Notes under the pieces: model-generated
Told to the model about the DNA's origin: nothing
Seen by the model: only the letters and a program-made list of their open reading frames with translations
The model's database searches: none
Part shown: piece after piece, positions 11,972 to 22,955 of the stretch
Position numbering within the stretch: the stretch's first letter is position 1
Layout of the letters: each line of letters starts with the position of its first letter
Origin: an uncultured Luminiphilus sp.
GTDB taxonomy: Bacteria; Pseudomonadota; Gammaproteobacteria; Pseudomonadales; Halieaceae
DNA length: 64,000 nucleotides
NCBI GenBank assembly: GCA_905182485.1
Contig: CAJJBO010000003.1
Span: forward strand, 183,579-247,578
Direction: 5' to 3'
Program-made: the position numbers and the translations under genes

Positions 11972-13339
11972 TTATCGCCCCATCACCCCGGGTAACCATA
12001 GGACTAAATTGGGCCACCACCACATGAGTCCGAGCAGCAGCAGTTGAATTAATACAAACGGCAATACCCCGGAGTAAATAGCGCCGGTGCTGACCGTGTC
12101 GGGCGCCACACCCCGTAAGTAAAACAGTGCAAATCCAAAGGGGGGCGTTAGAAAAGACGTCTGAAGATTTACGGCGATCATAATGCCAAGCCAAACTGGA
12201 TCAAACCCCATTGCTAACAAGATGGGTCCCACCACGGGTACGACCACGAAAGTGATTTCAATAAAGTCGAGAATAAAGCCCAGCAGAAACATGACGAGCA
12301 TCACAACCAACAATGCGGTGTGGGGTCCTCCCCCGAGCCCGTCAAAAAACGACTCGATCATGGCATCGCCGCCAAATCCGCGGAAAACCAGCGAAAACAG
12401 CGCTGCACCAATGAGAATGAGAAAAACCATGCTCGTCGTAAATAGGGTGGACTGTGAGATGTCTTGCAAAACGGGCAGCGAGAGTGCGCCCCGGCTCAGG
12501 GCGAGCAACAGCGCCCCCACTGCACCGACCCCGGCTGCTTCTGTGGGGGTCGCAGCACCCACGAGAATCGATCCGAGCACCAGTCCAATAAGGCCCAGCG
12601 GGGGAAGCACGGCGGTAACCACTGACCGCATATCGGCCTCTTCAACCGTTGCTGGCGGTGCACTACTGGGCTGCACTGTGGCTCGGATTAGAACATACGC
12701 CAGATACAGAAAGACTAAGACGATGCCAGGCACGATGGCGCCTACAAAGAGATCCCCCACCGAGACGGTTTGTGTATTGACGATGTTCATTTTTAATTGC
12801 GCTTGTTGGTAGGCGCTCGACATGGTGTCGCCCAGTAATACGAGTGCGATCGACGGCGGTATAATTTGCCCTAATGTCCCAGTGGCACAAATAGTGCCTG
12901 CCGCCAGTTGTGGTTGATATCCGGCGCGCAACATAGTGGGCAAGGCGAGCACACCCATGGTGACCACCGTCGCCCCAACGATCCCGGTGCTAGCAGCGAG
13001 GAGCGCGCCAACAAGTATCACGGCTAAGCCGAGCCCTCCTGGCCGAGCGCCGAACATGCCTGCTAGGTTTGCCAGCAGGTCTTCAGCGATTTTTGCTCGT
13101 TCTAGGACCACCCCCATTAAAATAAAAAGAGGCACGGCAACCAGCGTCTCGTTACTCATGGTGCCAAATATCCGGCCGGTTAATGCCGTTAAATAGGCGG
13201 CATCAAAATGCCCCAATAAAACACCGAGCGCCGCAAAGCCCAGAGCGGTGCCCCCTAATGTGAGCGCGACCGGAAAGCCCAGTAGCAATATGCCGCATAC
13301 AACAAAGAACATCGCGAGTGCTAACTGCCCCTCAATCAT
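11972..13339 (-). CDS. TRAP transporter large permease (DctM)
   Basis: 455-aa polytopic protein; VALTLGGTALGFAALG..., TPTEAAGVGAVGALLLAL DctM motif. Confidence 0.93.
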   Translation of the reverse strand: MIEGQLALAMFFVVCGILLLGFPVALTLGGTALGFAALGVLLGHFDAAYLTALTGRIFGTMSNETLVAVPLFILMGVVLERAKIAEDLLANLAGMFGARPGGLGLAVILVGALLAASTGIVGATVVTMGVLALPTMLRAGYQPQLAAGTICATGTLGQIIPPSIALVLLGDTMSSAYQQAQLKMNIVNTQTVSVGDLFVGAIVPGIVLVFLYLAYVLIRATVQPSSAPPATVEEADMRSVVTAVLPPLGLIGLVLGSILVGAATPTEAAGVGAVGALLLALSRGALSLPVLQDISQSTLFTTSMVFLILIGAALFSLVFRGFGGDAMIESFFDGLGGGPHTALLVVMLVMFLLGFILDFIEITFVVVPVVGPILLAMGFDPVWLGIMIAVNLQTSFLTPPFGFALFYLRGVAPDTVSTGAIYSGVLPFVLIQLLLLGLMWWWPNLVLWLPGVMGR

Positions 13340-13875
13340 GATGGATCCTTATGGCAGAGCACATTGAGCCCCCGTCCGACTTGGGCAATAGCCTGCAGTC
13401 CCAATAATACGGCCATGATGGGAATCAGTGTTTTTAAGACATAAACCAGCGGCAGCCCCCCGGGCTCAGGTGATGTTTCTAGTGCCGACCAGCTGTCCAA
13501 GACATAGCCAAACGAGCCCACGCCTATTAAGGCACAGAGGGGAAGTGTAAAAACAATATGCCCTAAGGTATTCACCCACGCTTTTTGCCGCGCATTAAAA
13601 CGCCGGTAGAACACATCAACTCGAACATGCTGATCCGCCCCCATGGTGACCGCAGCACCCAGCATGAACAGTGCAGCGTGGAGATATTGAACAGATTCTT
13701 GGGCCGCGATCGCGCCGGTACTGAACCCATAACGTAGCACGACGACGGCACAGACGGTCACTGCCATCACGGGCACACACCATGCGACAGCGACTCCTAA
13801 TAGTGCGATGCTGCGATCGATCAGGGTGTTAAGTGAGACATTGTTGCTCATCGTTTTCTCAAAGGCTTGTATCAC
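13336..13875 (-). CDS. TRAP transporter small permease (DctQ)
   Basis: Four-TM protein immediately upstream of dctM; QESVQYLHAALFMLGAAVTMGADQHVRVDVFYRRFNARQKAWV. Confidence 0.88.
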   Translation of the reverse strand: MIQAFEKTMSNNVSLNTLIDRSIALLGVAVAWCVPVMAVTVCAVVVLRYGFSTGAIAAQESVQYLHAALFMLGAAVTMGADQHVRVDVFYRRFNARQKAWVNTLGHIVFTLPLCALIGVGSFGYVLDSWSALETSPEPGGLPLVYVLKTLIPIMAVLLGLQAIAQVGRGLNVLCHKDPS

Positions 13876-13927
13876 CGAGCCTGAAGGTTATCATTCCACC
13901 CCTTAAGATTGCAGAAGAGGTGATGCA

Positions 13928-14705
13928 ATGCTGTCCATTCTGTCCCCCGCAAAAACGCTGGATTACGATACGGCGCCAACGACTCGCAAGTCGACGCAGC
14001 CGCTATTCTTAGATGAGGCCGCAACGCTGGTGGATGCGGCGCGTAGCATGACGCCCGAGGACATCCAATCCTTGATGGGCGTCTCGGAAAAAATCGCGCA
14101 CCTTAACCATGAGCGATTCATGAACTGGGCTCCAGAATTTTCCCTTGATAATGCCAAGCAGGCGGTTTTAGCGTTTAAGGGAGATGTCTATACAGGCTTG
14201 CGTGCAGACACCCTGAGCACGAAAGAGCTGACTTTTGCACAGAAGCATTTGCGCATTTTAAGTGGGCTCTATGGCCTGCTCAGGCCGCTCGATCTAATGC
14301 AACCCTATCGGCTTGAGATGGGCACCAAGTTTGCATCATGCCGACGGCAAAAATTTATATGAGTTTTGGGGAGACTCGATCACGCAACTGCTTGCCCAGC
14401 ACGTGAGGGCCAGCGGCAGCCCAGTTTTGGTGAATCTCGCGTCTAATGAGTACTTTAAATCAGTGCGACCGCAATTGCTGAATGTCGACATTGTCACGCC
14501 GCAATTCCGTGATTTGAAAAATGGGCAATACAAGATGATTTCCTTTTTTGCCAAAAAGGCCCGTGGCTTGATGGCGCGCTATATTATCGAGGAAGGCCTC
14601 AATACGCCGGAAGGGCTGAAGGATTTTACCGGCGAGGGTTATTACTTCAGCGCCGCTCAGTCTCAAGAAGGGCAGTGGGTGTTTCTGCGCGATGCGCCTC
14701 AGTAA
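13928..14705 (+). CDS. yaaA: YaaA family peroxide stress resistance protein, frameshifted near 14335-14342
   Basis: [31 protein letters not shown]... and [18 protein letters not shown]...; removing one base restores [18 protein letters not shown]. Confidence 0.92.
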
Positions 14706-14710
14706 ACGCC

Positions 14711-15871
14711 TTAGAGGCTGTCTAGTTTAAAGGGCAGCAACGTTGCCGCTTCTTTCTGATAAGCGCGAACATGATCACATTCTTGTGCGGCAAACTGTGC
14801 CACTGCGTCGCTGAACCGTTCGTCCACAATCCAGTGATTAGAGTACGTGAGCACGGGCTCAAAGCCTCGCTGAATTTTGTGCTCTCCCTGTGCCCCTGGG
14901 TCAAAGCGCGATAATCCGGCCTCAATGCAGTACTCAATCCCACGGTAATAACAGGCCTCGAAATGCAGATAATCAAACTCAGCAAGGCACCCCCAATAGC
15001 GTCCATAGAGGGTATCACGACCTTCAAAAAATAGCGCTGCAGCGACCGGCTCGCCCGCGCATGATGCCGTCACCATGACCGGCGTTTCACCCAGTGCTGG
15101 GCAGGTTTCTGTAAAAAAAGCGTTCGTTAAATAACCGCCGTGGCCCGATCTTTTTGCGTAAGTGGTCTGGTAGCAGCGATGAAAAAATTGCCAGTTTTCA
15201 GGCGTAATCTCAGCGCCTTTCTTGGTTTCTAGGATTAAGCCTTGTCGTGCGATCTGGTCTCGCTCTCGCCGTAGATTTTTTCGTTTACGGCTGTTGAAGC
15301 ACGCTAAAAAGTCTTGAAAGTCCCGATACCCGCGGTTAAACCAATGGAATTGCGTGGTTAACCGTTGTGGCATACCTAGCTCGACCAGCGCCTCAGACTG
15401 AGCTTGCTCCAAGAATAAGACATGCCAACTAGACACTTCTAATGACGAGCATAGCGCTTGTATTCCATGGACCACATCAGACAGCGCGTTCTGAGGCGCA
15501 GCATCATGCCAAAGTCGCTGACCGGTGGCCGGGGTGAAAGGCACTGCTGTCACCAGTTTTGGATAGTACTCCAGACCCATCCGTTGCCACGCTTCTGCCC
15601 ACGACCAATCAAAAACGTACTCGCCATAACTATGGCCTTTGACGTAAGCGGGCACGAAACCCAGTGGCGATCCCGATCGATCTAGTTGGATATGAGCGGG
15701 TTGCCAGCCGCTTTGCGACGTGGTGCAGCCTGTCGATTCCAGGCCGTGTAAGAAGTCCCACTGCAAAAAGGGATCGCCTTCACCAAAGTAATTGCGCCAC
15801 TGCGCCGGGTCGATCTCAGTCATTGACCGATGCACGGTGGCGCTGAGCGATGCTTCGTTGTGTTCAGTCAA
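14711..15871 (-). CDS. GNAT/FemAB-like acyltransferase (PF04339/DUF482-type)
   Basis: 386 aa; SCAGEPVAAALFFEGRDTLYGRYWGCLAEFDYLHFEACYYRGIEYCIEAGLSRFDPGAQGEHKIQRGFEP. Confidence 0.88.
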   Translation of the reverse strand: MTEHNEASLSATVHRSMTEIDPAQWRNYFGEGDPFLQWDFLHGLESTGCTTSQSGWQPAHIQLDRSGSPLGFVPAYVKGHSYGEYVFDWSWAEAWQRMGLEYYPKLVTAVPFTPATGQRLWHDAAPQNALSDVVHGIQALCSSLEVSSWHVLFLEQAQSEALVELGMPQRLTTQFHWFNRGYRDFQDFLACFNSRKRKNLRRERDQIARQGLILETKKGAEITPENWQFFHRCYQTTYAKRSGHGGYLTNAFFTETCPALGETPVMVTASCAGEPVAAALFFEGRDTLYGRYWGCLAEFDYLHFEACYYRGIEYCIEAGLSRFDPGAQGEHKIQRGFEPVLTYSNHWIVDERFSDAVAQFAAQECDHVRAYQKEAATLLPFKLDSL

Positions 15872-16778
15872 GTGCCACTGACCTTAACCAAAAATCAGCG
15901 CACAGCCCACTTAAAATAAGAACACCGATCCATTTACTCTGATTAAACGCTCTAAAACACTGCTGCGTGTCGCGATCTTTGATGAACCAGAGGTGTCGTG
16001 TAAACAGCAGCCCCACGGCTACGATTGCGGCGTAGTAGGCCATTCCAAGATCGAACGCAACACCGCAGCAGCAGAAGGCGACGACGCAAAGACCCTGTAG
16101 CAGCCCAATAATACGCACATCGAGATGGCCAAATAAAATAGCTGTCGATTTAATGCCCACCGTTAAATCATCTTCTCGATCGACCATGGCATATTGCGTA
16201 TCATAGATCACGGTCCAGAGGAGGTTGGCGACAAATAACCACCACAGAGCGCTAGGGAGCGTATTCATGCTGGCGGCAAAAGCCATCGGGATGCTCCAGG
16301 AAAAGGCAAGGCCCAACACAATTTGTGGCAGGTGGGTCACGCGTTTCATAAGCGGATAGATCAGTGCTAATGCTAGCCCTGCGATCGAGAGCTTTATGGT
16401 GAGCGGATTGGTGAGCGCGACTAACATCAGGGCTATGCTTAGTAAGCCAACCAGTAAAAAAAGGGCTTCAGGGACGCTCAAGGCGCCACTGACTAGCGGT
16501 CTTAAGCGGGTCCTTTCGACGTGGCCGTCTAAATTTCGATCAGCGAGATCATTTGCAACACAGCCTGCGGATCGCATCACAATAGCGCCGGCGACAAATA
16601 GGCAGAGTAATCCCCAAGGCGGGTAACCCTGATTCGCCAGCACCATGCCCCATAAGGTGGGCGCTAGCAGCAGAAAAGTCCCGATGGGCTTATCAAACCG
16701 CGTGATTTCGATTACCGCACGCAACTTACGAGCTTTTATCCCTGTATCCAGCGGGAGAGAAGGGGGAGGTTCAACCAT
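15864..16778 (-). CDS. ubiA: 4-hydroxybenzoate octaprenyltransferase
   Basis: RFDKPIGTFLLLAPTLWGMVLANQGYPPWGLLCLFVAGAIVMRSAGCVANDLADRNLDGHVERT. Confidence 0.95.
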   Translation of the reverse strand: MVEPPPSLPLDTGIKARKLRAVIEITRFDKPIGTFLLLAPTLWGMVLANQGYPPWGLLCLFVAGAIVMRSAGCVANDLADRNLDGHVERTRLRPLVSGALSVPEALFLLVGLLSIALMLVALTNPLTIKLSIAGLALALIYPLMKRVTHLPQIVLGLAFSWSIPMAFAASMNTLPSALWWLFVANLLWTVIYDTQYAMVDREDDLTVGIKSTAILFGHLDVRIIGLLQGLCVVAFCCCGVAFDLGMAYYAAIVAVGLLFTRHLWFIKDRDTQQCFRAFNQSKWIGVLILSGLCADFWLRSVALD

Positions 16779-16870
16779 TAACGCGCATTCTGCCTTTGGG
16801 GGTGCGCCAGTGTAGCGGCCTCAGCACAGCGATGCGACATCGGCTTGACTCAGTGCGTTGCTCTATTGGA

Positions 16871-18934
16871 TTACACACGCGCAAAATCGGCACGAGGACC
16901 GGCCCAGCGAGCCATTAAGGCTCGTGCCCGGGCCATGTCATGCTGATGCAGTTGTTGCGCAATATCGTGCGCCGTGTTTAAGAGCGCTTCGTGTTCTGGG
17001 AGCCTCGCAACCCTAAACTGCGCGAGTCCAGTTTGCCGGGTGCCGAGCAGTTCACCGGGTCCGCGTATGCGCAAATCCGCTTCCGCAATCACAAAACCAT
17101 CGTGGGTATCCTGCATGACCTTCAGTCTTTCTTGTGCTGTGTTCGATAGCGGCGGACGGAACAACAGTACGCAGTGACTCTCAATAGCGCCGCGGCCAAC
17201 ACGTCCTCTCAGTTGGTGAAGCTGTGCAAGCCCCAAGCGCTCAGCATTATCGATAATCATAAGGCTGGCTCTTGGTACATCGACACCAACTTCAATGACG
17301 GTGGTCGCCACGAGTAATTGCAGCGTTCCCGCCTTAAACTGTGCCATCACGCTGGCTTTATCCGCTGGCTTTAACTTGCCATGCACCAGGCCTATCGCCA
17401 CTCCCGGAAGAGCCGCCGATAGGGTGTCTAGCGTCGCCGTGGCTGCCTCCATGTGCAGCGAGTCGCTTTCTTCGATCGCGGTACAGACCCAATACGCTTG
17501 TCGTCCATCACGGCAAGCGGCGCCAACACGTTTGATGACGGCATCACGGCGATCATGATCAATTAATGTCGTCGTCACGGGTGTCCGTCCGGGGGGCAGC
17601 TCGTCGATCACCGAGCAATCAAGGTCGCCATAAGCGACCATGGCGAGTGAGCGTGGAATCGGTGTTGCAGTCAGTGCAAGCTGGTGCGGGTGCTGCCCAT
17701 CTGCACCTTTATCTGCCAACGCAAGGCGTTGGTGAACACCAAATCGATGTTGCTCGTCGACGACGATTAACCCAAGGCGTTGAAAAGTCACGTCTTCTTG
17801 GAACAAGGCGTGCGTTCCGACCACAACAGCCGCCTCGCCGTTCGCGAGTTGTTGCAATACCTCAGCACGGGCTCGCCCCTTAATACGGCCGCTTAACCAC
17901 GAAACAGTTTTGCCCAGTGGCGCGAACCAAGACTCTAATGTTGAAAAATGCTGTTCGGCGAGTAGTGCAGTCGGTGCCATGAAGGCAACCTGATAGCCTG
18001 ACGCGATGGTATCGAGCGCTGCTTTTGCCGCTACTAAGGTTTTGCCCGACCCCACATCGCCCTGCACTAAACGTAACATGGGGTGATTTTGAGAGAGGTC
18101 TTGACTGAGCTCTGCACCCACACGATTTTGCGCGTCAGTTGGGCTAAAAGGCAGGGACGACAAGAGTGCTCTCGATAAGGAAGAGTCTCTGTCGATGACC
18201 GGCGCAACAAATCGACGTTCTTTATCCCGCACGCCTAATACAGAGACTTGGTGAGCGATAAGCTCCTCGAGCGCCAGCCGCATTTGTGCGCGGTGTGTCC
18301 CCTGCTGAATTTCCCCCAGTGAGGCAGAGGGTGGGGGATTATGGAGAAATGAAATGGCTTCTGGCAGGGTAATGATATCGTCGGTGACACCGGCTAATAG
18401 ATCATCTGGCGGGGTTTTCGTCAGCAATGCCACCGCCTGACCACAGAGTTTTCGCCAGGTGCTCTGCCCAAGTCCGCTGACGGTGGGATAAACGGGCGTG
18501 AGTGCTGGTTCCAACAAGTTGGCCTCGTCACCCAGTCGATACTCCGGATGAACCATTTCCACCTTACCTGCTAATCTCCGCGGTGTACCAAAGAGTGTGA
18601 CGCGGCCTCCCGTTTTAAATTGGGCGACCTGCGTTTGCCGAAAATGGAAAAAACGGACGGTGATTAACCCCGTGTCATCGCCGATCTGAACCACCAATGT
18701 GCGCCGCCGGCCCATTGTGACGGCAGCGCCTTTGATGTCCCCTTGTACGACCGCATCGATTTGATCTGTGAGTGCGCCAATGGGTGTGATGCGAGTGCGA
18801 TCTTGATAGCGAAGCGGAAAATGAAACAGCAGATCTTCCAGAGAAGAGATGCCAATTTCTGACAGACGTAATCTCAATTTTTCGCCGACACCACGGAGCG
18901 TGGTCACAGAATTTTGCAAAATGGTTTGGCTCAA
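16871..18934 (-). CDS. recG: ATP-dependent DNA helicase RecG
   Basis: 687 aa; RLVQGDVGSGKTLVAAKAAL, VVDEQHRFGVHQR, RGRVGRG. Confidence 0.97.
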   Translation of the reverse strand: MSQTILQNSVTTLRGVGEKLRLRLSEIGISSLEDLLFHFPLRYQDRTRITPIGALTDQIDAVVQGDIKGAAVTMGRRRTLVVQIGDDTGLITVRFFHFRQTQVAQFKTGGRVTLFGTPRRLAGKVEMVHPEYRLGDEANLLEPALTPVYPTVSGLGQSTWRKLCGQAVALLTKTPPDDLLAGVTDDIITLPEAISFLHNPPPSASLGEIQQGTHRAQMRLALEELIAHQVSVLGVRDKERRFVAPVIDRDSSLSRALLSSLPFSPTDAQNRVGAELSQDLSQNHPMLRLVQGDVGSGKTLVAAKAALDTIASGYQVAFMAPTALLAEQHFSTLESWFAPLGKTVSWLSGRIKGRARAEVLQQLANGEAAVVVGTHALFQEDVTFQRLGLIVVDEQHRFGVHQRLALADKGADGQHPHQLALTATPIPRSLAMVAYGDLDCSVIDELPPGRTPVTTTLIDHDRRDAVIKRVGAACRDGRQAYWVCTAIEESDSLHMEAATATLDTLSAALPGVAIGLVHGKLKPADKASVMAQFKAGTLQLLVATTVIEVGVDVPRASLMIIDNAERLGLAQLHQLRGRVGRGAIESHCVLLFRPPLSNTAQERLKVMQDTHDGFVIAEADLRIRGPGELLGTRQTGLAQFRVARLPEHEALLNTAHDIAQQLHQHDMARARALMARWAGPRADFARV

Positions 18935-19005
18935 AGGTGTTTCGATACCCTGCTGTCTTTGCCAGAGTGTTATCTTAGCGATTCTTCGATGAGGCTGCGC
19001 ACTTT

Positions 19006-19836
19006 ATGCATCTGCTTATCCTTGGATGTGGTGACATTGGCACGAGAGTGGGGTCTTCAATGGCGGCTCTCGGTTGGGCCGTGTCGGCTGCGCGTCGGAA
19101 TGCCGGCTCGCTGCCCGAGCAGTTTGATCGGTATCAGGTAGATCTCACCGACCCAGTTTCTATGGCCGCTCTGCCAGTGCGCGATCCGGATTACGTTCTC
19201 GTGACGCCAACCCCTCAGTCATACGACCCACAGGGGTATCACAGGGGTTTTACCGAGGTGGCTGAGCTATTGGCGGCGCAATCGTGGCTGCTGGCGTGTC
19301 GTCGCGTAATCTGGGTGTCATCAACGCGGGTTTATCGTGAGGCGGAGGGTGGCTGGGTGGATGAGCACTCACCACTGAACGTGAGCGAGCCCCAAGCAAG
19401 GGCGATGGTCGCAGCGGAGGCTGCAATTCGACGCGCGCGAACCACCACCGTTATTCGTCCCGCCGGTGTGTATGGCGACCCGCAGGGCATGTTAATTCGG
19501 CGTGTTCTCTCCGGTCAGGGGGGGGCACCGGGATCTTCATTTGGTAATCGTATTCATCGCGAAGATTTAGCACGATTGATCACGCACTGCTTGCAGTTAG
19601 ATGAGCAGGGCGAAGCGGTACCACCGACTTTGGTAGCAGCGGATGAGGATACAACTCCTACTTATGAAGTGGAGCGATGGCTGGCGCAAAAATTGGGCGT
19701 TAATCTCAGTGAAACGTCTCAGCAGGCGATTTCAAGAGCGAATCGTCAATGCCGAAGCGCGTTACTTAAGGAAATTGGCTTCACGCTCACCTATCCTTCA
19801 TGGCGCGAGGGTTATGCCGCGGCCATCAAGGCGTAA
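19006..19836 (+). CDS. NAD(P)-dependent SDR/epimerase, YeeZ-like
   Basis: MHLLILGCGDIGTRVGSSMAALGWAVSAARRNAG..., WVSSTRVYREAEGGWVDE. Confidence 0.85.
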   Translation: MHLLILGCGDIGTRVGSSMAALGWAVSAARRNAGSLPEQFDRYQVDLTDPVSMAALPVRDPDYVLVTPTPQSYDPQGYHRGFTEVAELLAAQSWLLACRRVIWVSSTRVYREAEGGWVDEHSPLNVSEPQARAMVAAEAAIRRARTTTVIRPAGVYGDPQGMLIRRVLSGQGGAPGSSFGNRIHREDLARLITHCLQLDEQGEAVPPTLVAADEDTTPTYEVERWLAQKLGVNLSETSQQAISRANRQCRSALLKEIGFTLTYPSWREGYAAAIKA

Positions 19837-19857
19837 GGCGTGAGAACTGAGGGGTTA

Positions 19858-20241
19858 TTAGAGCGTGAGAATGGCCTCGATCTCAATCCGAGCGCCTTTC
19901 GGTAAGGCTGCCACTTGTACACAAGCTCTCGCGGGATACGGTTCTGCCAATTGTTGCGCCATGACGGTATTGACCGCCTCGAAATCAGCAAGATCGGTGA
20001 GGGAAATATTAATTTTCACGGCATCATCGAGAGTCCCCCCTGCCGCTGCGGCCACTGCGGAAAGATTGGCGAACACCTGCTCGGTCTCGGCAGTAATATC
20101 GCCCGATACCAGCGACATCGAACTGGGATCGAGTGGAATCTGTCCGGATATCCATACGGTGTTGCCGACCTTGATGCCTTGTGAGTAGGGGCCTATCGCC
20201 TGCGGTGCGGATGGGGTTGTGATGATGGCTCGGTTCGACAC
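19858..20241 (-). CDS. ridA: RidA family reactive intermediate/imine deaminase
   Basis: VSNRAIITTPSAPQAIGPYSQGIKVGNTVWISGQIPLDPSSMSLV...RACVQVAALPKGARIEIEAI; downstream of spoT; start inferred (GTG). Confidence 0.93.
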   Translation of the reverse strand: MSNRAIITTPSAPQAIGPYSQGIKVGNTVWISGQIPLDPSSMSLVSGDITAETEQVFANLSAVAAAAGGTLDDAVKINISLTDLADFEAVNTVMAQQLAEPYPARACVQVAALPKGARIEIEAILTL

Positions 20242-20349
20242 GTCAGCTTCCTGATATAAACGGTTGGTTTGTATTGAATAACGAACCCTCGAGCGACGCA
20301 AGATGGGTAAGTCTTGACCAAAAGAGGAGAGTCGTTCGGTCTGATGGGT

Positions 20350-22572
20350 TTATCGCCGCGCGCTGCGCGTCACTTTGAGCACACCCTCGATTATCCTGAT
20401 GCGCTTCATCACTCTTGCTAAATGGATGCGGCTGCTAACTTGTAGCTCTAAATCGACAAAGGTGAACTGGATGTCTTTGTTTTGTGTTGCAATGCGCTCG
20501 ATGTTGAGCCCAATACTGCTGAGCCGGGTGGCTAATACCGCAATCATCCCACGGCGATTTTCCACTTGAACCCGAAGGCCAACGGGGTAAGTACGGTCAA
20601 TATCTTCATCCCAGTGTAATGACATGAGCCGATCGCGTTGTTCTCTCAGGTCGACCAAGTTGCGGCAGCTATCACGGTGAACGACTAATCCGCGTTCTTG
20701 CCCTAGGTATCCTTGAATGGCATCTCCCGGCAACGGGCAGCAGCACTTCGCATACGCCACGCCCACGCCTTCCGTCCCACGGATGCCGAGCGTAGCGCCC
20801 TCACCACTCACGGCGGCGTCATCGTAACGATTAGTTAGGTGTGCAACGGCGATATGGGGCAACGTGTTGCCCAGTGCAACGTCGATGACTAAAGCATCGA
20901 TATCCGCTTTGCCCAATGAGGCTAAGGCGGTGTGCATCGTTGCGTCGTCAATGGCGCTGAGGCGAGTGTCGTGAGCCATCAGCGCGCGGTCGAGCAGATT
21001 TTTGCCTAGTGCGAGGGAGTCATCGCGCCGTTGATCCTTCAAAAAGTGGCGGATATGGGTACGGGCGCGGGCGGTGACGACCCAATTCAACCAAGAGGGG
21101 CTTGGTCTTCCAGTCGGTGAGGTGACAATTTCAATCGTCGCACCACTTTCTAATGGTTCTGATAGGGGGACTAGCTGGTTACTGACTCGCGCGGCAACGC
21201 AGTGGTTACCGATGTCGGTATGCACCGCGTAGGCAAAGTCGATACCACATGAGCCTTTTGGCAGCTCAAGAATATCGCCGCGCGGCGTGAAGACATAAAC
21301 CTCGTCGGGGAACAGATCGATTTTCACATTCTCGATGAATTCCAGTGAGTCTCCTGCGCGTTGCTGCATTTCGAGCAGGCCCTGCACCCATTCTCGTGCT
21401 CGGTGCATGCGATATGCTGGTACTGCCTTCTTCGCTCTTATAGAGCCAGTGAGCCGCGATCCCATTATTCGCCATATCTTCCATTTCGTGCGTGCGAATC
21501 TGAACTTCAATCGGCACGCCGTGCATGCCTTTTAATACGGTGTGCAGCGATTGATAGCCATTGGCCTTGGGGATCGCAATATAGTCTTTGAATTCACCGG
21601 GCACAGGTTTATAGAGGCTATGCACCATGCCTAGCGCGCGATAGCAGTCATCGACGGAGTCGACGATGAGCCGAAAGGCAAAGATATCCATGACGTCAGC
21701 AAAGGATTTTCGCTTCGCTTTCATCTTTTGGTAGATGCTATAGAGGTGTTTTTCGCGGCCGACAACGTTGCGCTCAACTCTTCACGCTTTGAGTGTTTGG
21801 CTCAGTTGCCCACGAATTTGTTCGATGAGCTGCTTCCGGTTGCCGCTGGCTGCCCGACGCGCCGCTTCAAGCCTTCTTGCGCGCATGGGGTAGAGGGCTT
21901 TGAGTCCTAAGTCTTCAAACTCCAGGCGGATCTCATTCATTCCCAGGCGCATTGCAATGGGGGCATAAATGTCGAGTGTTTCGGTTGCGATGCGCTTTAT
22001 CTTTCTCACGATTCAACACCCCGAGGGTACGCATATTGTGGAGTCGGTCAGCCAGTTTGACGAGAATGACGCGAATATCCTTGGCCATCGCCAAGGTCAT
22101 TTTCTGAAAGTTTTCGGCTTGTCTTTGCTCGGCTGAGTCGAACTCGACGTGGGTCAATTTACTCACACCGTCCACCAGATCGGCAACATCCGAACCAAAC
22201 TGCGCGCCACTATCTTCTTTTGGTAACGCCGGTATCCTCGATGACGTCATGGAGCAGCGCGGCCATCAGGCTTTGCGGATCCATGTGCATGCGCGCCAGA
22301 ATGCAGGCGACTGCGAGGGGGTGCGTGACATAAGGCTCACCGCTGCGCCGTGTTTGCCCGTAATGGGCCTGCTCAGAGTAGTAGTAGGCTCGCCGGACCA
22401 GCTTCACCTGTTCTAGCGGCAAATAGTCGGCGATTAATTGCTCGAATGCGGCCAGTGAACTATGGCCAGCGTGTCCGGTGCGAGCACTAGGCGGTAGTTT
22501 GCCTCGGGGGGCTAGATAAGAAGCGGGCCCGAGGAGCGGTCTACTGAGCGTTTGGCGCGTGATGGCTACCAT
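20350..22572 (-). CDS. spoT: SpoT (p)ppGpp synthetase/hydrolase, disrupted by three apparent frameshifts and one in-frame TGA
   Basis: HD domain (HPLAVACILARMHMDPQSLMAALLHDVIEDT), synthetase (YQKMKAKRKSFADVMDIFAFRLIVD...GYQSLHTVLKGMHG), TGS and ACT domains spread across several frames; context ridA-spoT-rpoZ-gmk. Confidence 0.93.
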
Positions 22573-22590
22573 CGCTAGCGACCCTCCAAA

Positions 22591-22848
22591 TTAGAGAATC
22601 GGCGTCTCAAACGTGGCGGCGAGCTCTTCTTCTGCCTCGATCTCACTCTCGCGAGCCAATATTTCGGGCGTAATCAGTCCGTCTGCGATCTCGCGCAGCG
22701 CAATGACAGTGGCCTTGTCTGACTCGTCTTCCACCAGTGGGTCGCGACCGCCGGTGGCGAGCTGCCGCGCTCGCTTAGAGGCAAGCATGACGAGTTCAAA
22801 TCGGTTTTCGACGTTATCCAGACAATCTTCTACGGTTATTCTCGCCAT
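22591..22848 (-). CDS. rpoZ: RNA polymerase omega subunit
   Basis: [34 protein letters not shown]. Confidence 0.97.
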   Translation of the reverse strand: MARITVEDCLDNVENRFELVMLASKRARQLATGGRDPLVEDESDKATVIALREIADGLITPEILARESEIEAEEELAATFETPIL

Positions 22849-22955
22849 GTCTGCGTGACTCTCCTGATCTCCGCCGCGATAAAACGCGGCCGCGTAGTAT
22901 ACCCCAGCTAAGGACAGTGCGAGCCCACCCTTGAGTGTAAATTTGCCGACATGCC

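Noticed and set aside
12183-12812. 209-aa + strand ORF antisense to dctM
   Set aside because: Ser/Thr/Pro-rich low-complexity shadow translation of a high-GC membrane-protein gene; dctM on the opposite strand is clearly coding.
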